From Notospermus geniculatus (Eukaryota > Nemertea > Pilidiophora > Heteronemertea > Lineidae): DNA of 64,000 nt. A program made the position numbers and the translations under genes. Below the pieces are notes generated by a model. It did not search any database and was not told the DNA's origin. It saw only the letters and a program-made list of their open reading frames with translations. The DNA is taken from NCBI GenBank assembly GCA_002633025.1, contig NMRB01002849.1:4757-68756 (forward strand), given 5' to 3'. Shown here in pieces: positions 51,178 to 61,247 of this stretch (its first letter is position 1; each line of letters starts with the position of its first letter).

Positions 51178-51898
51178 AGAACAGCCTGTCGAAAATTAAA
51201 ACTCAATGAAGATATTCGCACCCTAAGCTAGATTTGGAGGGCTCACAGATTGTCAAACACAAAAACCTTGTCAAAAACGTCACATTAGTATCTCGTCTTC
51301 CTAAAGACCAATTGATGTCAAAACCCTGATTAGCCTAATTGATGCTTCTGTTGGTGACAGCCCGGCTAAACTGGAAAAGGTCATCCTTCTGGCTAACAAG
51401 CGACGACAATAACGACTAATTCTTTAATGTGTTTTTGATCTCATGTCTGTCGTTTGGACATCAAATCACACATTGAAGGCAACCGTTAGAAGAGGCCAAC
51501 ACGTCTGGCTGAAGTACCCCGCACAAACGCTTTATCTTAATTCCTATTGGCTGACCAAGTCAACCGGAAGATGTCATCCTCCAACTGCGCGCGCGCACGT
51601 GCGCATTTGTTGAATTTCGCTTTTTGCGCATCAGGGATAGTTACATGCTGTGTTTAAAAACAAAATGGTACATCCGCGTCATAAAATGTGGGAAAAGTTA
51701 TAAACCGCCATGAAATTATGCAAATTGAGTCCTTTGGCGATGAAAATCGTTTTTGTTTAGTTTTGAGAGTGAGTGATGTTCGTGCACAGACCGTGACGGT
51801 CGCGGGGGTCACGGGTTTTCAGCGCTACAGTACGTTCGAATTTCAATATTTAGGCGACACCCGAAATGAGTCAAAAAAATTCGTCAGAACCTAGTCAT
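51178..51898. other. No repeat recognised; CpG patch
   Basis: 51,535-51,610 has CCTATTGGCTGACC (CCAAT-like) and ACTGCGCGCGCGCACGTGCG (NRF1-like). The frame 51,688-51,894 carries no recognisable domain. Confidence 0.35.
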
Positions 51899-52054
51899 TA
51901 GGGAGGTTTCGAAATCACACGATAAACGTAAACGTTAACGACAACGTTATTTTTGCACTAAAAATGTAAAAGTATAAAATCTGATGAATGTGTAGTATGA
52001 AAAATAATGTTGTTGTAAAGTTTACGTTTACCGTTTGATTTCTAAACCTCCCTA
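51899..52054 (+). mobile_element. MITE-2 copy 8
   Basis: TAGGGAGGTTTCGAAATCAC to TTTGATTTCTAAACCTCCCTA; TA-flanked palindrome. Confidence 0.88.
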
Positions 52055-52296
52055 TTTGTGACCACTCAATCGAGAGGTGAGAGCCAAGTACGGCATTGCT
52101 GTGGAAAAACATTACGTGAATTAGAACGTAGATTTTGAAAAAATAAATATCGTCTGCAGGTAGTAACAAAACAATGGACATAAACACTAGAATACGTCAT
52201 CACATTTAAAATAAGCAGAAAATAAGAATTCTGTTAAAATATGCCACTTCCACCCAAATAAAAATGTTTTCAAAACTTTGATGCATGGGGAAAAAG

Positions 52297-52368
52297 TGCG
52301 CTAGCCGGGAATCGAACCCGGATCTATTGCTTGGAAGGCAACAATGCTAACCTTTACACCACCAGCGC
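52297..52368 (-). tRNA. tRNA-Gly (anticodon TCC), copy 1
   Basis: 72-nt minus-strand gene: acceptor GCGCTGG/CTAGCGC with one G-T pair and discriminator A, D arm TGGTGTAAAGGTTAGCA, anticodon stem GTTGC/GCAAT around CTTCCAA (anticodon TCC), T arm CCGGGTTCGATTCCCGG. Matches the animal tRNA-Gly(TCC) layout. CACTTTTTCC downstream is the pol III terminator. Decodes GGA. Confidence 0.95.
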
Positions 52369-52574
52369 CTCATGGTTGACTCGGTTCAGACAAAGTCGGA
52401 GAGTTGTAGGTCCCGAGTACATATATCCCGAATACCTCCAGAATCCCTACATTTAACTGTGCCAAATGACGAAATTGGCAAAATTGGTCATTTCACCCCC
52501 CCCCCCGCAAAAAAAACTGGTAAAATCATTCACGTGAAAAAACAAAAAAAGAATACAACGATTTTTAAAAAATT

Positions 52575-52646
52575 TGCGCTAGCCGGGAATCGAACCCGGA
52601 TCTATTGCTTGGAAGGCAACAATGCTAACCTTTACACCACCAGCGC
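52575..52646 (-). tRNA. tRNA-Gly (anticodon TCC), copy 2
   Basis: Identical to copy 1 across the gene body. Terminator: a run of six T directly downstream on the minus strand (AAATTTTTTAAAAATC). Upstream 50 bp (CTCTTGGTTGACTCTCTTCA) resemble those of the other two copies. Confidence 0.95.
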
Positions 52647-53029
52647 CTCTTGGTTGACTCTCTTCAGATAAAGTCCCATTGTGTTGTAGGTCGTGGGTTC
52701 GTTTCCATGAGTCACTGGCATTGATAAGGTTGTGGTGTTTTATCGGGTGGGAAAGTAATATCGAATCGAGAGGTCAGCGCCAAATAGGGCCTAGCTCTAT
52801 ACGTGACATTAGACGAATTTATGTACAGCAGGAGGAACCCGGAGTACACGGAATCTAACAAGCTTGCTTTGTTTCCGGAGTATGTATCCCGAACACTGGC
52901 ACAATCCCTGCATGCCAAATGTCGGAATTGTCAAAAAATTGTCAAAAAATAGGTCATCCACCCAAATAACAATGTTCAAAAGTCATTTATGTGGAGAAAA
53001 AAATTATGAAAAATATTTCCAGCAAAACA

Positions 53030-53101
53030 TGCGCTAGCCGGGAATCGAACCCGGATCTATTGCTTGGAAGGCAACAATGCTAACCTTTACACCACCAGCG
53101 C
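53030..53101 (-). tRNA. tRNA-Gly (anticodon TCC), copy 3
   Basis: Identical gene body again; terminator TGTTTTGCTG (T4). Being farthest upstream in the minus-strand direction, its flank CTCTTGGTTACCTCGGTTCA still matches the duplicated unit. Confidence 0.95.
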
Positions 53102-53345
53102 CTCTTGGTTACCTCGGTTCAGATAAAGTACTAGATTTATAGGTCGTGGGCTCGATTCCAGGAGAGTCACCGATATTAGGTTGTGGTGTATTTTATCGGG
53201 TGGGAATATAATATCGAATCGGAGTTGGGCGCAAAATATATTGGGCAAATTTAATATTCAGCAGGAAGAAACCGGAATGCCGGGAGAAAATTTGTGCTGT
53301 CAAAGGAAGTCCCCCTCTCCCTCGCTATAACATGACGAAAAGGGA

Positions 53346-53416
53346 CGTGTCGGGGTTCGAACCTGGAATCTACGAGATGATCGCGCCGATGTTTCAACTG
53401 CGCCACTGATATGCCT
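53346..53416 (-). repeat. tRNA-like SINE head
   Basis: Minus-strand B box (AGGTTCGAACCCC) and A box (AGTGGCGCAGTTGAAACAT); unpaired acceptor. Cut at its 5' end by the next element. Confidence 0.5.
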
Positions 53417-53417
53417 A

Positions 53418-53650
53418 AAGGCCTGTATCCACTAGTCCGGGTTACCGCTGCGGTTTGCCGCGCCGGGAAAGGTCTGTATCCACTACAACGGTTTGCGGTG
53501 CGGTTTGCGGTGCGGGAGCGATTTTCACAGGCATTGGGACAATTAACACGCTATGTATTGTTAAACCATCGAAGGATTATCCAAAACCCTGTGAAAAAAT
53601 CCCGGCGCGGCAAACCGCAGTGGTAACCCGGACTAGTGGATACAGGCCTT
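53418..53650. mobile_element. 233-bp TIR element, AAGGCCTGTATCCAC ends
   Basis: AAGGCCTGTATCCACTAGTC, CGGGTTACCGCTGCGGTTTG, CCGCGCCGGG mirrored by CCCGGCGCGGCAAACCGCAG, TGGTAACCCGGACTAGTGGA, TACAGGCCTT. TA at both flanks. The phrase 'GTCTGTATCCACTA..CGGTTTGC' is repeated inside the left arm. Confidence 0.88.
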
Positions 53651-54420
53651 TAAAGCATGGCGCACACCTGCGATTTTTCGAGCGATGTTCGACGCGACCG
53701 GCCTTGCGACCACAGCAGCGACTGAACATATTTTTAGTTTTTTTAGTTTTTGTTGACTCGTTTGCGACAAGTGCTTCCTTGGACGATCAGTGATGTCGCG
53801 CATGACATCACTGATCGACCTCAAATCTAGGTTTTCCAGTATACACGGTGAAAAATGCACCCGTAGGTATGTTTTCCAGTGTCCACCATACCTCAGTGTC
53901 TCCATAATAGACTGCTAGAGAGACCAAGACGTTTCAATAGAGGTAGACAGAGAAATCTGTCGTTTCATGCAGTGTTCCCCACACAGTGAAGGGACACACT
54001 GAGAAAAGGGACCAATACTGGCATACTCACGATCTGACGCATCAATCTTTAGCCGGCTGGCTATAAAACCCGACCATCGGTTGCGTATAAAATATTGCGA
54101 GGACCGGCCTCCGGTCACGTGCACGGTCGCACCAAACGTCTCCACGACGTGAATCAGATTATTGTCTGATGTCCGGGATGTAATAATTCCTGTATTTGAT
54201 GTAATAATTTTTATAGTGGATGTAATCATTTTGCCATATCTTATAAATTGGCTTCTGTAATGCGTAGGGTTGCATTGTTGAGTAATTTCATTACGAAAAC
54301 GAGTGTGTTAAGTAGATGTTTATTTCATTATAAAATATTGGCTGAATTTTATGCCCCCTGTTATGGTATGTTCGATTGATCGGCGGGAATCGTCACACCG
54401 GCTCGTTCCTACTCGAAAGA
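53651..54420. other. Partial MITE-8 and degenerate repeats
   Basis: 53,905-54,025 contains MITE-8 interior (CTAGAGAGACCAAGAC, AGTGTTCCCCAC, GGGACACACTGAGAA) without clear ends. 54,165-54,235 has three GATGTAATAATT-like units. A facing GATGTCGCGCATGACATC palindrome is at about 53,791. Confidence 0.45.
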
Positions 54421-54421
54421 C

Positions 54422-54553
54422 CAGGGGTGGCCGCATAGAAACTCCGCTAGTGCTTCGACACCCTATCGGTGTTAAAATGCATGGGAAAATGTACAGCACT
54501 ATCGGCAGATGGGCTCCGCTAGCGCTAGCGGAGTTTCTATGCGGCCACCCCTG
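54422..54553. mobile_element. 132-bp hairpin element, CAGGGGTGGCCGC ends
   Basis: CAGGGGTGGCCGCATAGAAA, CTCCGCTAG mirrored by CTAGCGGAGTTTCTATGCGG, CCACCCCTG. The terminal CAGGGG is hAT-like. Confidence 0.85.
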
Positions 54554-54564
54554 TTCTACTCGGA

Positions 54565-54832
54565 GGGGCCACGATGGTTTAGTGGTTCGGGTCTCCGACT
54601 GGCGGTCAGAGGGTCCACCAGGTGGTTCGAATTCCTACTGGGCGTGAGACTTTGGGCAAGTCTCTTTGCCTCACTGGCCTCTCTCCACCTTGGTGTATAA
54701 ATGGGTACCGGTCGGAAATGCTCGGATTGTAGCGGTGAATGAGCAGCTCATCTGAGTTCTACTGAAAAGTTTCAGGATAGACTGGGGTTAAAGTGTAAAG
54801 TCTGATATCAGATTATCAACCCAAACTTTAAA
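54565..54832 (+). repeat. SINE-A copy 2, internal deletion
   Basis: Head GGGGCCACGATGGTTTAGTG, body as at 37,116, core ATGAGCAGCTCATCTGAG, GGTTAAAGTGTAAAGTCTG. Lacks the GATGACACCTCTACCGTTGT segment. The B box is altered (GGTGGTTCGAATTCC). Confidence 0.88.
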
Positions 54833-55264
54833 TTTAAATTTTGAAAACAATCGATCATACAGCACCTGCAAAACCAAGGAATCTTACCTTTAATTCACAT
54901 AATTATTCTGTTACCCGACACCTTAAAACTCGATCTCAAGAAGTCCACATATTTGCCTTTCACATGAAAGTCAAAGCATGAACTTCAAAACCGTCTTCCG
55001 ATCAAATTTCAGGTGTGAAATTAGAACCTGGTAGATAACCAAACTCACCGGACCACTCTGTACCCCGCGGGCCATTGTCTTCCCACGGGTCAGCTGCCCT
55101 ACACCCCTCATAACATGATTAATATCTATACTTATAAATCGATTTATTAAACTTTACATCAGAGGATGTGATTGATGATGTTAGCTGACGCTGGCCTCCC
55201 GCTGGTTGACGTGGAATAACACCACTCTCATTAGACAATGGGTCAAAATGTTGACCGTGACTTA

Positions 55265-55321
55265 AAGCCCCACTGTACTGAAGTTTTCGGTATTTTCAAA
55301 GAGTTAGGAGAATGCAGGTAN
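55265..55321 (-). mobile_element. MITE-1 fragment ending at an N
   Basis: AAGCCCCACTGTACTGAAGT, TTTCGGTATTTTCAAAGAGT, TAGGAGAATGCAGGTA, then N and unrelated sequence. The break coincides exactly with the ambiguous base, so it may be an assembly join rather than a real truncation. Confidence 0.8.
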
Positions 55322-55984
55322 GGAATCCTAGCTTTAATCAGGACGACAAAATTGACCTGTTCAGACCAGATGAAACTACGTCTAGTAACCGGCAATTTGA
55401 CTGTGAGTCGAACCCGCATTCTATGGGATACGAACCCGTCACTGCGCCACTGAACCACAAGCAGCATTTATGCAGACAGGTTGGAGTCTGCACCCAAATC
55501 CGACAAGGATGTTTCAAGTTAACAAACCGGAATGGAGGGTCCGCCATCCTACACTTGTACGGAAAGTCACCCGTGAAGATAGACGAACGACTCGAGACAA
55601 GGAACGGCCGACTCGGTCAGGGCAGACTAACAAAAAATGACAACTATATTAAAGAGGGCGGAATAAGAGGGGTGCAGGTTGTTGAGGGGTAATGACTCGT
55701 GTAAGTGTCAGGACTTCAAAGGGGAGAACGTGGAGGGGGTGTTTTTAGGAACCGCAGGAGGGAATTATGTCTGCTGGAATTGTGATGTTGGTTTTTTTAA
55801 GACAACTCGCAGACGGTGATTTCGTAACCCGTTTCGCTGCCATGGCAGGGAGCTGATTAGAAAATGGACGGAAACCCTGTCACATAGGCCTAGGTAGTCA
55901 TTGGAAAGCTCTCAATGAGCACTTTCTAATGAATACCTATATGACACAAGTGTAAATATCAAGCTTTACATGTGCAGATATTAG
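55322..55984. other. No gene; tRNA-like head and short repeat
   Basis: 55,397-55,460 has two B-box-like motifs (GTCGAACCCGCA, ACGAACCCGTCACTGCGCCA). 55,865-55,945 repeats the ATACCTATATGACA/TCACATAGGC motif of 35,210-35,360. Confidence 0.4.
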
Positions 55985-56172
55985 CGCTTTCCATTGTCAT
56001 CAGTCTCAAAGCGTTTTCCACTGTAATACAGTCTCAAAGCGCTTCACATTATTACCCCAGTCTCTCCAGAAACCTTTCTGGGGAACTCAAGGAGCAGCTC
56101 ATTCAGCGCATCACTTGATCCTTTCAGACCAGTTGAGAATACAAAGTGGTGACTCGGCCAGGAATCGAACCA
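55985..56172 (-). repeat. SINE-B copy
   Basis: Two tail units, CACATTATTACCCCAGTCTC, TCCAGAAACCTTTCTGGGGA, core, GAGAATACAAAGTGGTGACT and a minus-strand head with CAGGAATCGAACCAGC. Closest to a full family reference. Confidence 0.88.
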
Positions 56173-56340
56173 GCGGCCTCTCAAAGCGCTTCACATTATC
56201 ACCCCAGTCTTTCCAGAAACCTTTTTGGGGAACTCAAGGAGCAGCTCATTCAGCGCATCACTTGATCCTTTCAGACCAGCTGTGTGTAGTGTAATAAGAG
56301 GTTCGGTCGGGGATCGAACCCGTGACCTCTCAGTCAAAAC
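56173..56340 (-). repeat. SINE-B copy in tandem
   Basis: The tail CTCAAAGCGCTTCACATTAT follows directly on the head of the preceding copy; core intact; head GGGGATCGAACCCGTGACC. Head-to-tail dimer with 55,985-56,172. Confidence 0.88.
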
Positions 56341-56504
56341 ACCCAGGAAATATTCAAGAAAATGAGAATAACGTCTTACCTTTTCTGCTTTTGTGAGGAA
56401 TTCGCAATCGGCGAAAAATTTTTCCCTGAAAAAATAAATCAGTGTAAAGAGTGCGTGAAAACTTCAATACTTTAAGATGCCGGTTGGCTTATGGTTAGAA
56501 CTGC

Positions 56505-56605
56505 TCGTGCCAGTCAAGGTGTAAATAGAGCGTCAAACGCCGCCATCTTGAATTTATTACAGTCCTCACGAAGGGAATAGAACATATTTGCACAACTGCT
56601 GCGGC
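56505..56605 (+). repeat. AACGCCGCCATCTTGAA repeat, copy 2
   Basis: Aligns with 20,135-20,245 (CAGTCAAGGTGTAAATAGAG, CGTCAAACGCCGCCATCTTG, AATTTATTACAGT). Confidence 0.6.
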
Positions 56606-56654
56606 TCTGTTGCCTTCGAATAGCATTCAGAACACTGTCAACTGCAAATCTACA

Positions 56655-56790
56655 TGTAGGCTTATCTGGGGATGTAATCCGCTAAAATACGAAATTTGTA
56701 ATTTTGATATTGTGAATTTCGTGGGCCACGAAATTATTTTTAGTGTCATTTTTGACTACCGCGACTAACTCCCTTTAAAGACCCAACTTC
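56655..56790 (-). repeat. Repeat with empty site for the 36.0-kb element
   Basis: Inverse of 35,960-36,230 without the 148-bp insertion: GGATGTAATCCGCTAAAATA, ACGAAATTTGTAATTTTG, GGCCACGAAATTATTTTTAG, TGTCATTTTTGAC. Confidence 0.8.
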
Positions 56791-58066
56791 GTGTCCCGAA
56801 TAGAGAGGTGTCCTCCTGGCAGAGGTGTCCAATAAGGGAGGTTCCACTGTACTCCTGATATTCCCTACCTGATAGGGCCACAAGGGGTTAAACCTACCAA
56901 CACCTTTTCAAAAAGGTGTCAAACCCGACATCACAAACCAACAATTTCATACCCTATAATTCCTTAATTGTCCCCCAGCTCCTTGCGCCCTTCCCAACCA
57001 CCGTAACATTTTTATTGACAAGGGAATCAGATTATCCTTATTGTTAAACCCTTTTTGTCATTTTATGGGATTCATCTGTTCAGAGGGCCACAGGCGGGGG
57101 AGGGTCACATCGCAAACAAATGTTAAAAGGATTGAGACAGATAAACAGATTTATCGACTCACAATGACGTAATTTAGACGTAATTGACGTAATATGTGTT
57201 TTATGACTCTTAAGGAAGGGTTTATCACGATCCTACCGCCCTGAAGGGGTCTAATTCTCCAGATATCATGAAGACCCTATGTCTGGTACGAGATGACAGA
57301 AGGGTGACATGTGGAGGGCGTGCAAAGAAAAGGGCTTCAATGTTCATTACTGTATTGTACACGTTTATTTCTATTATTTCAATTCTGAGAGATATTCAGG
57401 GTGCGTTTGGGTGAAAGTTTTTCGGCTGTTTGGACAATAATAAAGGGACAAGGGGCGGGTGAAGTGACCCTTTTGATCCCTTTTCGCGAACTTATCTATT
57501 CTTTATTGTACATTTTTCGCATATTTCTCTATTTCTGACATTGATTTCCAGAATCCTGCAAAATCGTAAATATTTTAGGCCTCCAGGTCTACGAATTCAA
57601 ATTCTCAGTAAATGTTAGAACCATTTTCGCAAATTTCGAACATAATCCTGCCATTTTGTTTTATGTTTCAGCTTCAACTGTATCTTATTTTTCACGGCAG
57701 CTTTACATAAAATTCCCATTTTAAAAACTCCATTTCATTTCAGCCTGTGTTTACCTATGCATTCAGTACAGCATGCACAATGTAGGCCTACAGCGCCGCC
57801 ATTGCAGTAGTCTCGCGCAGCCAGACCCTCTAATGAATTCGAGGCTATGCATGCATCCTTCGCGCAGGCGCAGTGACTGAATGCCCGAGTCGCCATTGCT
57901 GCCAAAAAAGCTGAATGCTCTTTGCGAAAGTTGGACCTTTAGCGACACAAAATGGTTGAATATTCAGCACAGCAGTGGGAAAAATGGCGCAAGCCAAAAT
58001 GGCCCATTTGCATATTATTGGAACGGCACAAAGTTAGGCCTATTCAATTTTCAAATCTGATATATA
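56791..58066. other. No recognisable feature
   Basis: CTTCGCGCAGGCGCAGTGAC (57,858) is an isolated NRF1-like site and CAAAATGGC occurs twice near 57,950-58,000. No gene or repeat family recognised. Confidence 0.35.
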
Positions 58067-58179
58067 CAGGGTATCCCAAAAGGTGTCCCTCCAGATTTTC
58101 TGGGGTCCAGGTTGTGTGATGTTCGATTGTACTTTTCAACCTCGTCCCGTGGGTTTTTTGTACCTTTTGAGACACCCTG
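58067..58179. mobile_element. 113-bp MITE, CAGGGTATCCCAAAA ends
   Basis: CAGGGTATCCCAAAAGGTGT and inverse TTTTGAGACACCCTG, TA on both sides. The CAGGGTGTCYCAAAA-type terminus is common to many animal Tc1/mariner-derived MITEs. Confidence 0.8.
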
Positions 58180-59079
58180 TAGGACAGGATCGCTCACAGA
58201 CGAGACAGCGGCGCTACTTGTGGGGTGGGTCTTGGGTGGGTGGGGTAATGCCGGCCGAGATAACATCCCCGGGACTGTGAGGTCCTATTGCACAACATCG
58301 TATAAAACAACTTGCAATTTTCGTCAGGGGGTTTCTTACCCTCAGGGCGCCAGACACCTGTGTTATGGACCAGAGACAGGCAGGACGGGGAGAAATTGCG
58401 GGCGGTCAGGAAAACAAAATTTCAAGGACACAACCCAAGCCTGGGTCTTCAAATCTCAGTTAGGTAGCGACCCAAAGGAACAATTACAAACCACCACAGT
58501 CAGTCCAAGGATGCAAATAAAATCATTCAATTTTAATTGCACTCCGTCTTTAGGGAGACATTTATCTTCAAATGGGGAAAATCACACCCTTTAATTTTTC
58601 TGAAACGAGACATATTTATCCCTTTGAGAACAACCCTTTTTGTCCCTGCTGAGTAATTTTAAATACCCTCCCTCCCTGTTGAGTTATTTTCGAACCCCCC
58701 ACGGCCACACACCAGGATGTTCCGAATAGTATAACTCAAGCTGGTGTCGCCGATTCAAGGCCAAAGATGAAAAGTGAAAAATTAATTGGTACAATTATAT
58801 TTTAATGACGATGGTCATAATTAAAGTGGGGCAATTTTAGGGCCCGTCTTTTAATAATTAGAGAAATAATAATAATAATCTTTTAGGGGCGTTTTATTGG
58901 TTGTTCTGACACGTTTGCAATTTTGAAATGCTGCCTCAAGTACTGATCAGTGGGAGTTTGGCTAGTTGCAGGAACACCCATATTCTATACCACAGTATGT
59001 TGGATTAGTACACGATAGAGCTATTACTCTAATCGAACGTCAACCCACTGAAAATTCCAATCGAGAGCTGAACTCTAAA
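58180..59079. other. No recognisable feature
   Basis: A 160-codon frame (58,112-58,594) starts inside the MITE and lacks any recognisable domain. Confidence 0.4.
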
Positions 59080-59170
59080 TACGGCATAAATAGACAATAC
59101 TTGACGAAATACTTACAGCAGGAGGAAACCGGAGTGCCCGGAGAATATTTGTGCTGGCAAAGAGAGGCAC
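59080..59170 (-). repeat. SINE-D fragment
   Basis: TTACAGCAGGAGGAAACCGG, AGTGCCCGGAGAATATTTGT is the inverse of the SINE-D body; a preceding CAATCGAGAGCTGAACTC matches 52,750 and 53,215. Confidence 0.55.
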
Positions 59171-59186
59171 TCTGTTTGAATATGTA

Positions 59187-59489
59187 TTGTATTGCATTTT
59201 TTCCGTCAGGGCCGAGGCCAAAGCATGATCGGCCCTGGTAAGTATGGAAGAGGCCATCTCAAGCTACTCATGTTCCTAACTTGGATGGGGTCTTTTACTT
59301 GCCCTTGTAAAGGCACGAGGTACAAGGCACCACGGCTTACTGTAATCGAGCTAATACATTTCCTATCAAAGTCATACGTGACACGGATCGACGATACGGA
59401 GGCTTGCCAAAAGTCCCTAGACTGTCTCATGTGACGGATGTGAAGAGCCAGGGATGATTAATCCTAAATGGCGCAGGCTGGATTCGAAC
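59187..59489 (-). repeat. SINE-C copy with 82-bp insert
   Basis: TTTTTTCCGTCAGGGCCGAG to CACCACGGCTTACTGT, then 59,344-59,425 foreign, then CTCATGTGACGGATGTGAAG to GCTGGATTCGAACCAGG. ACTGT is present on both sides of the insert. The head is cut by MITE-8 at 59,489. Confidence 0.85.
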
Positions 59490-59650
59490 CAGGTGTAATA
59501 TCTATCAGTGTTTCTATGTGTGAATGTTCCCCTTCACCGTAGCCCCTCATTGAAATGTCATGGTCTCTCTCGCTGTCTATTGTCACTACGTTCTCTATGC
59601 AAAGAAGGAAACACTGAAAAACGGGGAACATTGGCAGATGTTACCCCGGG
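59489..59650. mobile_element. MITE-8 copy inserted in a SINE-C head
   Basis: GGTGTAATATCTATCAGTGT, GTGTGAATGTTCCCC to GGAAACACTGAAAAACGGGG, AACATTGGCAGATGTTACCC. Inserted between the B box and anticodon part of the SINE head. Confidence 0.7.
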
Positions 59651-59659
59651 ACGTGCGCT

Positions 59660-59745
59660 GAGTTGTTCCAACGAGGGATTGAATCCCGTAACCTCAGAGG
59701 TGACAGGCGCCGACATTTGCCCTACGCCACTCTGACAGCCAGCGC
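59660..59745 (-). repeat. tRNA-like SINE head (SINE-D type)
   Basis: GGGATTGAATCCCGTAACCT, CAGAGGTGACAGGCGCCGAC, CTACGCCACTCTGAC resembles the SINE-D head at 8,400-8,460, inverted. Confidence 0.5.
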
Positions 59746-60376
59746 TGATGTTGAAGATACGGTCCAGGGTGTCCAGGGACGGATCCCAGCTGTCAATAAT
59801 TGACCAAAAAATCAACCATTATCCAGCGAGAGTGCCCACACAAACCCTAATCTCCTCACCAAAATAAATCCCCACTTTCCCCAACACAATGCTAATTGAC
59901 CCACTGCCCTTAACACCAGCGCGGACGAGACGGACAGACCTTGTTAATTAGCTCTAAACACGGGCTAATTAATTCCTTAACTATTGACTCCGACCTGAGT
60001 GCATTTCACCTTCGGACATGGTCCACTATTAAGAAATAAACAAAGGAGGGAAAAATGACTCCTTAGCATGTCGATTTCAGGGGCCTGTTTTATCGTCAGA
60101 CATTGCCTACTTGAGAATGGACCCCCCGGGACATGCATATTAAGTGTGTAAGGTGGCGGAGACGGTAACAATAGAGGAAAGGAACAAATGGCTGGGTAAT
60201 GGCTTGTTAATTTCTTCTTTGTGTGGAAGGTGTGCCTGGACAAAGGTTATGACAAGGTGGACATTTGGGGGGAAATGCGGAGTTGTTGAAAACTGTGATG
60301 TCGGCAAAAAACGTGATACGCTGCTGTTGTTCTGAATATCTGCCGGCGAGTTTCTGGAGCCGTTGTCCATATATTA
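59746..60376. other. No recognisable feature
   Basis: No repeat family or palindrome recognised. Overlapping short frames on both strands are not supported. Confidence 0.35.
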
Positions 60377-60739
60377 TTATTTCTGCTTCACCCTACAGGA
60401 AAAAACCCAAAAAACGAAAGAAATCATGCCCAAGACGTCACATGTCCGAAAATTCCATCCGGTGTAGGCCTTCACAAAACGCTGGGTCTTGAGAGCTCGA
60501 ACCACTGGACCGAATCGGGATATCTCGGCGTCTTCTTCTAGAGAGATCCTCCAGCCATTGCTCTGTGGACCCTTGGTAGTGGAATTACGCTTTTTTGTGC
60601 CATCCATTATTAGCAATGTCCTCCGCCGACCTCTAAGGCTCTCTGACAACAAAGTGGCACGCGCCATCTTTTTATTTCGGTGCACTTGTCCACGATTCAC
60701 GGCAGAATTCACCGGCGCTTTCCAACATACATAGGCCAT
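60377..60739 (-). CDS. Possible exon, unrecognised protein
   Basis: A 120-codon minus-strand frame outside any recognised repeat. The segment from AAGATGGCGCGTGCC (60,670, a Kozak/YY1-like start MARATLL) reads RRRTLLIMDGTKKRNSTTKG then SLEEDAEISRFGPVVRALKT; this mixed, soluble-looking composition is more protein-like than other frames here. A weak GT donor (CGGACAT|GTGACG) lies near 60,443. No domain recognised; chance remains likely. Confidence 0.18.
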   Translation of the reverse strand: MAYVCWKAPVNSAVNRGQVHRNKKMARATLLSESLRGRRRTLLIMDGTKKRNSTTKGPQSNGWRISLEEDAEISRFGPVVRALKTQRFVKAYTGWNFRTCDVLGMISFVFWVFSCRVKQK

Positions 60740-61047
60740 TACGAAGTCATGGCAGATGTTGGTTGGCGGACATAAAGAAATAAAAAGACGAACTCAAAGT
60801 CCTTAAATCACCTGTTCCGTCGCCGTACGCTCATTGTGCGTCTTCGACATGCTTTGTTTGTTTGTATGTGAGAGGAATTCTCATTCAGAGAGAACCCGGC
60901 GCGTGCGGAAATGGTCACGGGTCATATACCGCACGCGACGATTTGTTAGCGTTATGATGGACGCTTGGTGCGCTTTGCAAACCTTGAGATTTTTATAAAG
61001 TTAAACAAAGATACCTTGTTTTGTTTAGTGAAGAGCGTTTGCTTAAA
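60740..61047. other. No gene; short facing repeat
   Basis: 60,896-60,945 contains GCGTGCGGAAATGGTC and ATATACCGCACGC facing each other. It could be promoter-like CpG sequence for the minus-strand frame below 60,740. Confidence 0.3.
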
Positions 61048-61153
61048 AAAGGCGCCGACTTATCTGGGAAAATTTTGACAAATTAGTGTGGGAAAATTAA
61101 CCGCTCGGAGATGGTCCTTCGTCTCTGCAGACGAAAATTTTCCGCTCGTCTAG
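61048..61153. mobile_element. 106-bp hairpin element
   Basis: GGCGCCGACTTATCTGGGAA, AATTTT pairs with AAAATTTTCCGCTCGTCTAG, AAGTCGGCGACG, with several mismatches. Confidence 0.6.
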
Positions 61154-61247
61154 AAGTCGGCGACGGCTGAACTATACCCGCCCCGTGACGTCACCAATGA
61201 CCGAACTGTAAACAGTCACAACTTGTACCATTTTTTTCTAATCATTA

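Noticed and set aside
58068-58594. 160-codon frame following the MITE
   Set aside because: Begins inside the MITE and lacks any recognisable domain.
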